A DNA stretch of 64,000 nt from the NCBI RefSeq assembly GCF_013409785.1, contig NZ_JACCBV010000001.1, forward strand, positions 2,170,001 to 2,234,000, given 5' to 3'. Source of the stretch: Microbacterium immunditiarum (GTDB taxonomy: Bacteria; Actinomycetota; Actinomycetes; Actinomycetales; Microbacteriaceae). Below, one piece after another: positions 37,225 to 45,071 of this stretch. Both the position numbers and the translations under genes were made by a program. The notes under the pieces are model-generated. The model worked only from the letters and a program-made list of their open reading frames with translations. It made no database searches and was not told where the DNA came from. Position 1 is the stretch's first letter; each line of letters starts with the position of its first letter.

Positions 37225-37998
37225 ATGCTCAGGAACTTCCTGTACCTCGACGAGAAGCAGCTCGGTCAGTACATCAGCCAAGTCGAGGACGGATTGCGCC
37301 GGGCGAGCAATCGCTCCTCGTCGACGGACCGCCAGAAGAAGGCTGCGCTGGACGCCAAGATCGCGAACTTGGGTGTCGGCAGGTCGAAGGCTGAAGCAGA
37401 ATCGCTCGACTACGAAGATGATGGGCCGGCGCGCTTCGAGCGCCTTATCGCCCTAGTTGAGGGCGACGGAGACCAGTTTGGCTGGTTCGACCTCGAAGCA
37501 AACCCGTCGCTTCGTGCGACGCTGCGTACCGGACACCTAGTGGAGTTCGCTGCAGAGGTGTACCCAGCGGATGTGTCACAACTCTCCGACTCGAAGGGGA
37601 TTCTCTCAATGTTGCCCCTCATGCGGGCCATTGGTCAGCTGACTGGGAAGCCTACGGGGCTGGAGAAGTTCGACGACGGCACATTCAATGCGATGGCCGA
37701 GTTCGGCGCGGCTATGGACGGCGCTGGCATCATCCTCGGAGACCTTCCCGATGACTCACGATTCGCAGCGCAGGTGCCTAGTGGTGTCACGGTAGACGGA
37801 GTAGCCCGGGTGGTGGGCAAGGTTGTCACCACGTGGCCGGCAGGCCAGTGGAAGCCGCTGCCGGGTATCCCCATCTACTCGCAGCTTCCACGCGAAGCGA
37901 GGCGCGAACTCGAACGTAAAGGACCGCCTAAAGGATCCGAAATGATGTGGCTAGAAGGGCCAGCGATGCAACTGAGCTTGCTCGCCATCTACCAATGA
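37225..37998 (+). CDS. DUF6414-like protein
   Basis: 257 residues from ATG 37225; an in-frame ATG at 37171 is an alternative. The opening MLRNFLYLDEKQLGQYISQVEDGLRR resembles the DUF6414 group (FLYLDxxxLxxYxSQxExG). A Lys/Arg-rich helix is followed by a beta-rich domain (LVEFAAEVYPADVSQLSD) and a C-terminal region with DGVARVVGKVVTTWPAGQWKPLPGIPIY. Function unknown. Codon use is less GC-biased than the core genes, in line with acquisition. Confidence 0.65.
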   Translation: MLRNFLYLDEKQLGQYISQVEDGLRRASNRSSSTDRQKKAALDAKIANLGVGRSKAEAESLDYEDDGPARFERLIALVEGDGDQFGWFDLEANPSLRATLRTGHLVEFAAEVYPADVSQLSDSKGILSMLPLMRAIGQLTGKPTGLEKFDDGTFNAMAEFGAAMDGAGIILGDLPDDSRFAAQVPSGVTVDGVARVVGKVVTTWPAGQWKPLPGIPIYSQLPREARRELERKGPPKGSEMMWLEGPAMQLSLLAIYQ

Positions 37999-38133
37999 GG
38001 ACGTACTCACGACTCCTCTGCGGCTCAACACCGCGCAGGGCCAACCCCGCGAGATAGTTGAGCGATGCCGGAGCGCGCGCCAGGTCGCCCTCCGCAAGCG
38101 CGGGCGCCGGTCGGCTGCCGATACGGTGCTGGG

Positions 38134-38631
38134 ATGGTTCCCGCTCCCTCCGCGCGGCTCCGATTCCGCGAGATGACATCGGCCGACCTCGACGATATGG
38201 CCGCCCTGCTCGGCGACCCCCGGGTGATGTTGTACCCGGCGACGAAGAGTCGCGACGACGGGGCGCGATGGATTGCACGGAACGAAGACAACTACGCCAC
38301 CCACGGCTTCGATCTTTGGATCATGGAGACGCATTCGGGCCAGTTCGTGGGTGACTGCGGACTGACCGGGCAAGACGTCGACGGCGTCCCGATGCTCGAA
38401 GTGGGCTACCACGTGCGCACCGTGCTCCAAGGGCAGGGCTGCGCAACGGAGGCGGCAGCGGCGTGCCGGGACTTCGCTCGTACTGAGATCGACGCGCCCG
38501 AGCTCGTGGCGATCATCCATCCCGACAACACCGCCTCTGAGAATGTCGCACAGAAGATCGGGATGACTCGACGCGAGGACGACCACGGCGGACTCATCGC
38601 CGCCCGTACGGTGCTCGGCATGACACTCTGA
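38134..38631 (+). CDS. GNAT family N-acetyltransferase
   Basis: 165 residues from ATG 38134. RimJ/RimL-type layout: SARLRFREMTSADLDDMAALLGDPRVMLYP at the start, then the acetyl-CoA-binding block EVGYHVRTVLQGQGCATEAAAACRDFA (the Q/R-x-x-G-x-G/A loop is QGQGCA) and ELVAIIHPDNTASENVAQKIGMTR. It transfers an acetyl group to an amine of unknown identity. Part of the accessory region. Confidence 0.88.
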   Translation: MVPAPSARLRFREMTSADLDDMAALLGDPRVMLYPATKSRDDGARWIARNEDNYATHGFDLWIMETHSGQFVGDCGLTGQDVDGVPMLEVGYHVRTVLQGQGCATEAAAACRDFARTEIDAPELVAIIHPDNTASENVAQKIGMTRREDDHGGLIAARTVLGMTL

Positions 38632-38881
38632 ATGCGTACGCGAGCCGGTCCTTCAGCGGACGCTCGCGTCGATCGGAAACCTCGAAGGGCCGCTACGACT
38701 CCCAGCTCGTCAGGGATGCGTTTGAGTACGCAGTGGCCCATTTGGATGGTCTGGGTCTTTTGGATACTCGCCCAGGCGAATTCCATCGGTCGTGGGACTT
38801 TACAGAGGTCGTCGAGCATGACGCCTTCGCCGTGGCTCTGCGGAACATGGGCAAGCGCGGTCCGTCGAGGACGTCACTGGG
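38632..38881. other. 250-base gap with a possible coding remnant
   Basis: No complete gene is supported. One plus-strand frame from about 38630 reads in a protein-like way (YDSQLVRDAFEYAVAHLDGL, then LLDTRPGEFHRSWDF and LRNMGKRGPSRTSLGYANIW). It has no credible start and runs into the 3' end of the LysM gene on the other strand. It may be a decayed fragment; no family is recognised. Confidence 0.3.
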
Positions 38882-39646
38882 CTACGCGAACATTTGGCGC
38901 AGCACGTCGAGGTCGCCAGCGTCGAGCGCCTGCGCGATGACGTCAGCCTCGGCCGGGTCGGGATACAGCGCGCGTAGCTCGTTCGTGAAGATGTCACGCA
39001 TCCGGTCGACATCGCCCGCCCAGGCAGCGGCGCTCATCGCTTCGACCGCGAGCTGGTAGGGAATCTGCTGGTAGCCGCCCTCCGCGCTCCGCGGGTTGAA
39101 GTACTCCACCCACGGGATCGAACTATCAGGAGCAAGCAGCAGTACCTCGCCGGGCTGGATCGTGCGCGTGTGATTGAGGGTCGCGATAGTCAGCGCGTTT
39201 GCGATGCAGAACCGGTCACCGATCGCATACAGCGCATCACCGGGCTGGACCGTGTACGTCTTTACGTTGCCTTCAGCGTCGAGGCCCGCCGTCCCCCGTG
39301 CAAGCTCGTTCACTCCCCGGTCGATCAGGTCGCCGTTGATGCTGGCGCGCCCGCCCCCCACGTGAAGCCAGCGCGGCTCCTCGCACCCCGCTGGGCTGTT
39401 CTCTGGGATCGCCGTGCCGTTGCCGACATACACGTACCCATCGCCCAACTCGCCCAGCATCTTCTTCTCGATCGCGGCGTCATCGTCAGCCACTGAAACC
39501 GCCTCGGGCGACTCTTCAGTCGGGGCGGAGTTTGCCCATGACGAGACCACGCCAGCCACCGAAGTGACAGCAGGGGCAGCGAGGATGACGAGGCCGCCAA
39601 CGACGAGTACGCCGGCTCCAAGGGTGATCTTGCCGGCGAGGCTCAT
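38882..39646 (-). CDS. membrane-anchored LysM-domain protein
   Basis: 254 residues. An N-terminal transmembrane or signal segment (KITLGAGVLVVGGLVILAAPAVTSV) is followed by a linker, then a LysM module: KTYTVQPGDALYAIGDRFCIANALTIATLNHTRTIQPGEVLLL. LysM binds peptidoglycan or chitin GlcNAc, so it is probably cell-wall associated. The C-terminal ~80 residues are acidic and helical (DVDRMRDIFTNELRALYPDPAEADVIAQALDAGD). No catalytic domain. Monocistronic. Confidence 0.82.
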   Translation of the reverse strand: MSLAGKITLGAGVLVVGGLVILAAPAVTSVAGVVSSWANSAPTEESPEAVSVADDDAAIEKKMLGELGDGYVYVGNGTAIPENSPAGCEEPRWLHVGGGRASINGDLIDRGVNELARGTAGLDAEGNVKTYTVQPGDALYAIGDRFCIANALTIATLNHTRTIQPGEVLLLAPDSSIPWVEYFNPRSAEGGYQQIPYQLAVEAMSAAAWAGDVDRMRDIFTNELRALYPDPAEADVIAQALDAGDLDVLRQMFA

Positions 39647-39785
39647 GTCGACACTATATTGGGGCTGGCAGTCCGGGTGCCAGCACTGAGGAGCCGCAGG
39701 TCAGCCGTAGAACCTCACACGTACGCGTCCCGCGTTGGGCCGAACAAGCCGAAGCCTAGCTAGTCCCCGTACGGAGGACGGTCCC

Positions 39786-40196
39786 TCAGTGCATCGTCTC
39801 GTGGTCGACGCCGGTGACCGCCTGGGCATTGTGAATCGCTGCTTGCCAACCCCACACTTTGCTGACCACTCCCACGCCGTGGTCCCCGTAGAAGGTCGAT
39901 ACGTCACTCGACGACGGCGCAATGTTGTCCACGACTTCCAACTTGCCGCGGGTGAAGATCTCGATGCGAGTGAGCGCGCGCGCAACCGGTTCGAGGCCTC
40001 CGACCGCTGCCGCGGTCGGGGGATCGGAGCCCACCCACGGGAGCGGCCCGACAACAAGCTCCGTGCGCGCGCGGGGTTTCAACTCCAAGACCTGGAGGCA
40101 CGTCCATTTCCCATCGGCAGCCGGCACCGCGATCAGGTCTCCGATCGACAGCTCAGTCGCGCTTTGCGGCGAGAAGGGGAACTCGTCTCTTCGCAT
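39786..40196 (-). CDS. Imm26-like hypothetical protein
   Basis: 136 residues from ATG 40194-40196; an upstream in-frame start would add 26 residues. The segment LSIGDLIAVPAADGKWTCLQVLELKPR resembles the opening of Imm26-type immunity proteins (IGD-x-x-A-I/V-P-x-x-D-G-K). A central PWVGSDPPTAAAVGGLEP loop and a C-terminal GWQAAIHNAQAV follow. No toxin gene is visible next to it, so immunity is only a hint from resemblance. It is not a membrane protein. Confidence 0.5.
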   Translation of the reverse strand: MRRDEFPFSPQSATELSIGDLIAVPAADGKWTCLQVLELKPRARTELVVGPLPWVGSDPPTAAAVGGLEPVARALTRIEIFTRGKLEVVDNIAPSSSDVSTFYGDHGVGVVSKVWGWQAAIHNAQAVTGVDHETMH

Positions 40197-40377
40197 CTCG
40201 CAATCGTGGCAGACCACTCGCGAACCCTGGTACGGAAGGCGGTCGCTGTACGCGCAACTATCAAGCGCCCTCACGCATTGCGCGCCTCTGTCCGCGCGTT
40301 GGAACGGAATTGCTGATGCGATGATTCCCCACTATGCAAGGATGGCGCTCAAATCGGGGCCGACAGGAATGGGTCAG

Positions 40378-40791
40378 ATGAGATCAACGCGGACGACGAT
40401 GATGTCTTCTTCGCTTCTCGGTCTGGTGGCGCTCCTGGCTGGCTGCTCATCAAGCGGGGCGACGTACTCCGTCCTCGACGGGCAGGCTGGGCCGGATGAT
40501 GAGCTCCCCTCGGTGGTCGTGGAGGGAAGCGACGAAATCGCCTTCGACACGGCGCGATACGTGGGCGAGCATGACGATACGAGGTTGTGGCTCGCGCGAG
40601 CTGAGCGCCCCGACACGGTCTGTCTCATCGTGTACCCGAACGATCGAGAATGGGTCGTCGGCTGCGGCGCCGAAGGTGGCGCGATCGGCGTGGGCGGCCC
40701 GTCCGGAGACTTCGTGGTCACTCCCGACGGCGCACCAGCCCCGGACGACTCACTGAAGGTAGCCGACAACGTCTTCGTGGCCACGAACTGA
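40378..40791 (+). CDS. small lipoprotein
   Basis: 137 residues from ATG 40378 with AGGA 9 bases upstream. The signal MRSTRTTMMSSSLLGLVAL ends in lipobox LAGC, followed by SSSG. The mature domain is acidic with a Cys pair (DTVCLIVYP, VVGCGAEG) and ends KVADNVFVATN. The spacing (C-L-I-V-x-P ... W-V-V-G-C) is shared with many short actinobacterial lipoproteins of unknown role. Alternative upstream starts would spoil the signal peptide. Confidence 0.72.
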   Translation: MRSTRTTMMSSSLLGLVALLAGCSSSGATYSVLDGQAGPDDELPSVVVEGSDEIAFDTARYVGEHDDTRLWLARAERPDTVCLIVYPNDREWVVGCGAEGGAIGVGGPSGDFVVTPDGAPAPDDSLKVADNVFVATN

Positions 40792-40913
40792 GGCTACTTC
40801 GGCCTGAGTCGCCACGGCGCGTGCAGGTCGGTCAGCGGGCGCTCGCCCGCGACGGCGACTATCACTGCTAGCGGCGCCGAAAGTCTACGGCTGGGAGCTC
40901 TCGGCGCCGAGAC

Positions 40914-41066
40914 TCACATGCTCGCGCAGTGCCGACAAAGCGGCCATCCGTTGGTGCCGGGGCGGCGGTTGTACGCCGGGATCTGCTGGCCGCTCGGACA
41001 GTCGTTGTGGTTGTGATGGACGTCGGGGTCGGACTGATTGATCGAGTGATAGGTCGGGACTCGCAT
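40914..41066 (-). CDS. 50-residue zinc-ribbon-like peptide
   Basis: A perfect AAGGAG lies 7 bases before ATG 41064-41066. The peptide reads MRVPTYHSINQSDPDVHHNH, then DCPSGQQIPAYNRRPGTNGW, then PLCRHCASM. Clustered His, one Cys and a terminal C-x2-C suggest a metal-binding ribbon. Similar short peptides (HHxxxxCPxGQxIPxxNRxxG) are widespread in bacteria without known function. It is too short for common gene finders to call reliably. Confidence 0.72.
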   Translation of the reverse strand: MRVPTYHSINQSDPDVHHNHNDCPSGQQIPAYNRRPGTNGWPLCRHCASM

Positions 41067-41244
41067 GCTGGAACTCCTTCTCATCGGCAGTTTCGGGGCT
41101 GCGCCAGAGACGGTACCGCCAGCCTCCGACACTTGCGGAAATAAGCGAGTTGCGCCCGCAGCGCGGTCGTCCGTCGGGCGCCGAAAGCCGAGGGTGGCGG
41201 CGCCAGTTCGGCGGCGCCGCGGCGCCGGCGTCTTCCCCAGGCAG

Positions 41245-42138
41245 CTAGGGCGTGTCTGACAATTGCTTGGCCCACGCGATTGCGGCGTGGATGAGGACCG
41301 CGGCGCGGTAGACGATGGCGTGTTTGTCGTAGCGGGTCGCGAGGCCACGCCACTGCTTGACGTCGCAGAACCGGCGTTCGATCACGTTGCGGTTCTTGTA
41401 GTCGGAGGCATCGAGCCCGACGGGCCTACCGCCGCGCGATCCGCGCCGCTTACGGTGCCCTTCTGGTCGTGGGGCTCGGGGATGACGGCTTTGATTCCGC
41501 GGGCGCGGAGGTGCCCGCGGATCGCGCGCGACGAGTATGCCTTGTCACCGCGAACCGCGTCCGGTCTCGTGCGTGGCCGACCCACATCGCGACCGACGCG
41601 CAGGTGCGCCAGCATGGGGAGGAACATGGGTGAGTCGCCGGCCTGCCCCGGCGTGATCAGCGTCACCAGCGGCAGCCCGTTCCCGTCGACGAGCTGGTGA
41701 ATCTTCGTCGAGAGCCCGCCGCGGGAGCGGCCGATGCCGTGGTCAGGCGGCTCTTCGAGCAGAGTCGTGCAATTCGATCCAGCCCCCTGTGGTGCGGGTC
41801 GTGTTCGTCGCGTGCTGGTGCGCCCTGGCGATCGTGGAGTCCACTGACAGCGACCAGTCCACGATCCCGACGGCGTCCGCGGTGGCGGTGAGCTTCGCGA
41901 GCACTTTGTCCCAGGTGCCGTCCGTCGCCATCCGGTGATGGCAGGTCCACACCGTCCGCCACCGACCGAAGGACTCGGGCAGATCCCGCCACGCGATTCC
42001 GCACCGGTACCGGTAGATGATGGCCTCGAGCATCGTCCGCGCGTCCGAGAACGGGCGTCCCTTCCGACCCGTCGGACGCGGAAGCATCCCCTCGATCAAC
42101 GACCACTGGGCATCCGACAGCAACTGAAATCGCGACAC
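41245..42138 (-). pseudogene. IS5-family transposase with two frame changes
   Basis: Phase 1 (42138 to 41743): SRFQLLSDAQWSLIEGMLPRPTGRKG, GIAWRDLPESFGRWRTVWTCHHR, and DWSLSVDSTIARAHQHATNT with the first Asp. Phase 2 starts near EPPDHGIGRSRGGLSTKIHQLV and runs through VTLITPGQAGD and AVRGDKAYSSRAIRGHLRARG (second Asp). Phase 3 begins after PEPHDQKG and has LDASDYKNRNVIERRFCDVKQWRGLATRYDK (Glu in NVIERRF). The first change is where IS427-type elements often shift programmatically. The second, in AGAAGGGCACC, fits a 1-base loss and kills the gene. Confidence 0.85.
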
Positions 42139-42184
42139 CGTCTCAGACTCTCAGCCTGACCCGAACTATTTGTCAGACACGCCC
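41248..42184 (-). mobile_element. degraded IS5-family (IS427-like) element
   Basis: 937 bases with 15-bp perfect inverted repeats GGGCGTGTCTGACAA at 41248-41262 and 42170-42184. It is flanked by a TA duplication (41246-41247, 42185-42186), the target size of the IS427 group. It carries one transposase gene in three phases. The stop codon TAG of that gene is completed by the duplicated TA. Confidence 0.88.
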
Positions 42185-42197
42185 TAGTCGGATCGAG

Positions 42198-43215
42198 TCA
42201 GGACGCCGTCCACAGCGGCAGTTGCTCCCAATAGTCGGGGAAGCCCATGTTCCTTTCTCGGGATACCACTGGGAATCCGTCGGGCGCCAGTAAGTCGATG
42301 TTCAACTTCTTCGCCTGAGTCTTGAATGTCATGTGCCAGTTGGTTCCGGCGACATGCGAGCGCAGCATGAACGCCAACACCGCAGCGTAGATGTACAGAC
42401 GCTGATTGGGCTTCGGCGACGCCGTGAATCCTTGCTCTGCTACGTGGTTGAGGAGATCACCAGCCGTTTCATGGCCCTTCAGCGAGAGCGGTCTCTTGAA
42501 AGCCCGGTTGAATAAACGGGACCCATGCGCGCAAACGTTTCGCAGATCCACCATCATGCGAAGCACCGCGCCGAACGGACGCGGGTGTTCGAAGCCGAAA
42601 GCGCGAGCGACCTCACGAGCGTCCTCAGCCTTCATTAACTCGAACAGGAACGGAAGCTTGCCAAAGCTGAGCGCCTCTGTCACCGCCCAGATCGGCACCG
42701 GCTGCAGAGGGTACTTCCGCAGGTGATGGGCGATGAAGTCCTCGTCCTCTGCCGCCTCCCTGATAGCGGCATCGCACGTTCTCATCCACGCTTCAAACTT
42801 CGTGCCGTCACGCGCTGGCCGACCGCACATTCCACCGTCGAGACACTCGACGCGTGTGTGCGCAGCAACGTCCTTGGCGGCAAGCGTGTGCGCTATAGCT
42901 GCGCGCGCGCACTTCGAAGTCGAGCAGCCCCTCGAGGCAGACGCGCGCCAACTTGAAGTCGAACGACTCCAGAGCGACCACGTGCGCGAAAGTTGCGCCG
43001 GGAATGTATCGATCCGAACGATACTCGCGCCGCTCGGCGTCGACCTGGTCAGGCGGAAGTAATTCTCGAAGGACATACCGGTAGGCCCCCGACCGGAAAT
43101 AGCCCACTCTTGTCAAGAACTCGAGCGCGGCAGCGCGATCCGAAACGGCGAGCCCGCGTCCGATTAGCTCCTCAAGGAGCGCATCGCGTTCCTTGAACTC
43201 CTTCGTGTACTCCAC
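42198..43215 (-). pseudogene. Abi_2 (AbiD/AbiF) family protein, frameshifted
   Basis: The N-terminal piece (43215 down to about 42905) has YTKEFKERDALLEELIGRGLAVSDRAAALEFLTRVGYFRSGAYRYVLRE, the Abi_2 start. After LLDFEVRAR the frame changes within a GCGCGCGC run near 42900-42910. The other phase continues IAHTLAAKDVAAHTRVECLD to 42198. The C-terminal part keeps the HEPN-like motif DLRNVCAHGSRLFNR (R-N-x3-H). Abi_2 proteins give abortive phage infection. The change could be true decay or a read error in the GC repeat; full length would be ~340 residues. Confidence 0.78.
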
Positions 43216-43538
43216 AAATCAACGTATACCGCACATGAAAATCGCCCCCATGAGCCGAGGCTCAGAGGGGGGCGATGTCTGATACCGCAAAGCTAGCACA
43301 GAACGCCGACACGCTGCTGTAAAGAGTTGATAGGTAGTTCGGAAGACCCCGCGCTCCGGCTCCACGATCTGACGTCAAGCTCTGGTTGACGTCGTCGTCC
43401 GCTGCCTCGACGTTGGGCCGACGCTGGCTGAGGGGCGGCCGCGACTGCCGGGTGCGGTGATCGCGATGAACCGACCTGCGTGCGTCCCATCCTGCTCGTC
43501 GGCGCGCGAATGGCGGTCCTCGATCGGGCGCAAGAGTG
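43216..43538. other. non-coding gap with a long hairpin at 43241-43276
   Basis: No gene is supported here. A 36-base inverted repeat, ATCGCCCCC-A-TGAGCC-GAG-GGCTCA-G-A-GGGGGGCGAT-like, lies at 43241-43276, 25 bases upstream of the Abi_2 start. It pairs over about 15 bases with small bulges. It may be a terminator left from a lost gene or a leader structure of the Abi_2 gene. The rest (43277-43538) shows nothing recognisable. Confidence 0.45.
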
Positions 43539-43554
43539 GTACCGTTTTACGTAC
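43539..43554. promoter_or_regulatory. putative YefM operator: two GTAC boxes 12 bases apart
   Basis: GTAC at 43539-43542 and 43551-43554, centre-to-centre 12 bases, 22 bases before the yefM start. In E. coli the YefM-YoeB complex binds palindromes with TGTACA cores spaced 12 bases centre to centre. Here only the GTAC core is kept (GGTACC and CGTACT). An operator role is inferred. Confidence 0.45.
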
Positions 43555-43575
43555 TACTTACTCGGAGGTGTCTCC

Positions 43576-43827
43576 ATGTCCGCTATCACTGCGACCGAAG
43601 CTCGGAAGAGCCTGTTCGGGCTCATCCAGCAGGTCAACGAGGACCATACGACGGTCGAGGTCGTCTCCCGCCGGGGCAACGCAGTGATCATGTCCAAGGA
43701 TGACTTCGATGCACTGACCGAGACTGCCTACCTCCTGCGCAACCCCGCGAACGCGGAGCGGCTGCTCGAGGCCGTGGAACGTGCACGTCGCGGCGAGTTC
43801 GAGCAGCACGACCTTCTCGACGCGTGA
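43576..43827 (+). CDS. yefM: antitoxin, YefM/Phd family
   Basis: 83 residues from ATG 43576 (GGAGG 9 bases upstream). The N-terminal Phd/YefM domain is clear: AITATEARKSLFGLIQQVNEDHTTVEVVSRRGNAVIMSKDDFDALTETAYLL. The C-terminal tail RLLEAVERARRGEFEQHDLLDA would wrap the toxin. It is translated first and overlaps the toxin gene by 4 bases, ensuring coupled synthesis. The complex usually represses its own promoter. Confidence 0.93.
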   Translation: MSAITATEARKSLFGLIQQVNEDHTTVEVVSRRGNAVIMSKDDFDALTETAYLLRNPANAERLLEAVERARRGEFEQHDLLDA

Positions 43828-44084
43828 CGCGATCCCTCGCCTTCGACCCCAATGGGTGGGAGGACTACGTGTACTGGCAGACACAGGATCGCAAGACGCT
43901 GAAGCGGATCAACCTGCTGATCGCCGACGTCCTCCGCGATCCATTCGAAGGCATCGGCAAACCCGAACCCCTCCGTCATGTCCTCTCCGGCGCGTGGTCT
44001 CGTCGCATCGATGAGAAGAACCGACTCGTCTACTACGTGACTGACGACCACATCGTCATCCTGCAGGCGCGAGACCACTACTGA
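43824..44084 (+). CDS. yoeB: toxin, Txe/YoeB family mRNA interferase
   Basis: 86 residues, GTG start inside the yefM stop. The sequence (LAFDPNGWEDYVYWQTQDRKTLKRINLLIADVLRDPFEGIGKPEPLRHVLSGAWSRRIDEKNRLVYYVTDDHIVILQARDHY) has all YoeB landmarks. The catalytic set in E. coli (Glu46, Arg65, His83) is matched by Glu in GKPEPL, Arg in SRRIDEKNRL and the His in the final RDHY. It cleaves mRNA in the ribosomal A site. Full length and apparently active. Confidence 0.94.
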   Translation: MTRSLAFDPNGWEDYVYWQTQDRKTLKRINLLIADVLRDPFEGIGKPEPLRHVLSGAWSRRIDEKNRLVYYVTDDHIVILQARDHY

Positions 44085-44283
44085 GTCACCGGCGCCCGAG
44101 CATCGGTCGTCGTACGCGCGGACGACCCTTCCGAAGCAACCGAAATCCAGCGACACATCGCAGACGCACGCATGACCCGCCCGCACGAAGACCCGATGAG
44201 CGGGCGCCAACAACAACCCGAATGGGCGTTGTCCGAGGCAGGGGAGGAGACACGGCCTTGGTGACGGCATCCGTCGCTTAGAA

Positions 44284-44301
44284 TATGACTTAGAAGTCAT
44301 A
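44284..44301. promoter_or_regulatory. 18-bp palindrome upstream of the XRE gene
   Basis: TATGACTT-AG-AAGTCATA, perfect 8-base arms, AT-rich against the background, ending 20 bases before the start of the XRE gene at 44322. The placement between promoter and ribosome binding site suggests autorepression by the encoded helix-turn-helix protein. The 237 bases from 44085 to 44321 otherwise hold no supported gene. Confidence 0.75.
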
Positions 44302-44321
44302 CCGAGAAGGATGGTGGCGCC

Positions 44322-44894
44322 ATGGCAGCATCGACCCTCATCCGCGCCGCTCGCAAGAGCAGACGGCTGACGCAGGAGCAGCTTGCGGCACGTGCCCGGA
44401 TCGATCAGAGCAGGGTCTCTCGATCTGAGCGTGGGCGCGACACGGACTTCGGAACCGTCGAGCGATTGCTGGCGGGCGCTGGTCATCGTCTGTACGCCGC
44501 GCCGACCCAGCGTGACGACGCCGCGGCCGTCGCCGCCGAGATCCGCGATCGCCTTGCGGGCGGGGACAGAGAAGGCGCGCTCCGAGCGCTCCTGCAGCTC
44601 AATGACAATCTCGTCGCCGAGCACGGGCTCGTCCGCGGCGTTCTCGGCCTGGCCGAGCCCGAGTCGACCGGGGATCGGGCCTGGGATGCGACGATTGCGG
44701 CGCTGGTCACGTGGCGTCTGCGCGAGGACGGGTTGCCGACCCCTCCGTGGGTGGATGATCCGGACCGCTACCTCGCGACGCCGGCCACGCTCGCCGTCGA
44801 TCCTGCCGACCCGACACCGCCTCTGTCCGAAGTTCCCGAGGACTTCGCGCGGCGCGGAGTCCTCGCCTGGCGCGACACGTTCGCGAGCGTCTGA
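44322..44894 (+). CDS. XRE-type HTH protein, orphan antitoxin-like
   Basis: 190 residues. The XRE helix-turn-helix spans ~5-55 (LIRAARKSRRLTQEQLAARARIDQSRVSRSERGRDTDFGTVERLLAGAGHRL). A helical middle and a C-terminal block follow (LPTPPWVDDPDRYLATPATL then EVPEDFARRGVLAWRDTFASV). The C-terminus is like antitoxin-type regulators that are normally followed by a nucleotidyltransferase-like toxin gene. No such gene follows here, so it may be an orphan. The 18-bp palindrome upstream is its likely site. Confidence 0.7.
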   Translation: MAASTLIRAARKSRRLTQEQLAARARIDQSRVSRSERGRDTDFGTVERLLAGAGHRLYAAPTQRDDAAAVAAEIRDRLAGGDREGALRALLQLNDNLVAEHGLVRGVLGLAEPESTGDRAWDATIAALVTWRLREDGLPTPPWVDDPDRYLATPATLAVDPADPTPPLSEVPEDFARRGVLAWRDTFASV

Positions 44895-45071
44895 AAACCG
44901 GATGGACTGGTTGTCAGACCAACAAGCCGGTGCGGGCATCCGTTGTCGCCGGACGCCAATGATCACCTAGGCGCATGACGACAGTGATCGAGTGGGCGTC
45001 GCAGGCCGAGGTCGAGGTGCTCTTCGGTGTCGATCAGCCTGGAGCTCGGTGCGCTCCCCGATGATTGAGGC

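Noticed and set aside
38632..38940. Short plus-strand frames after the GNAT gene as a new gene
   Set aside because: No start with a binding site, and the frame runs into the LysM gene on the other strand; kept only as a possible remnant.
44085..44240. A reading frame continuing directly after the yoeB stop (ADDPSEATEIQRHIADAR)
   Set aside because: It looks mildly protein-like but has no start codon with a binding site; at most a remnant.
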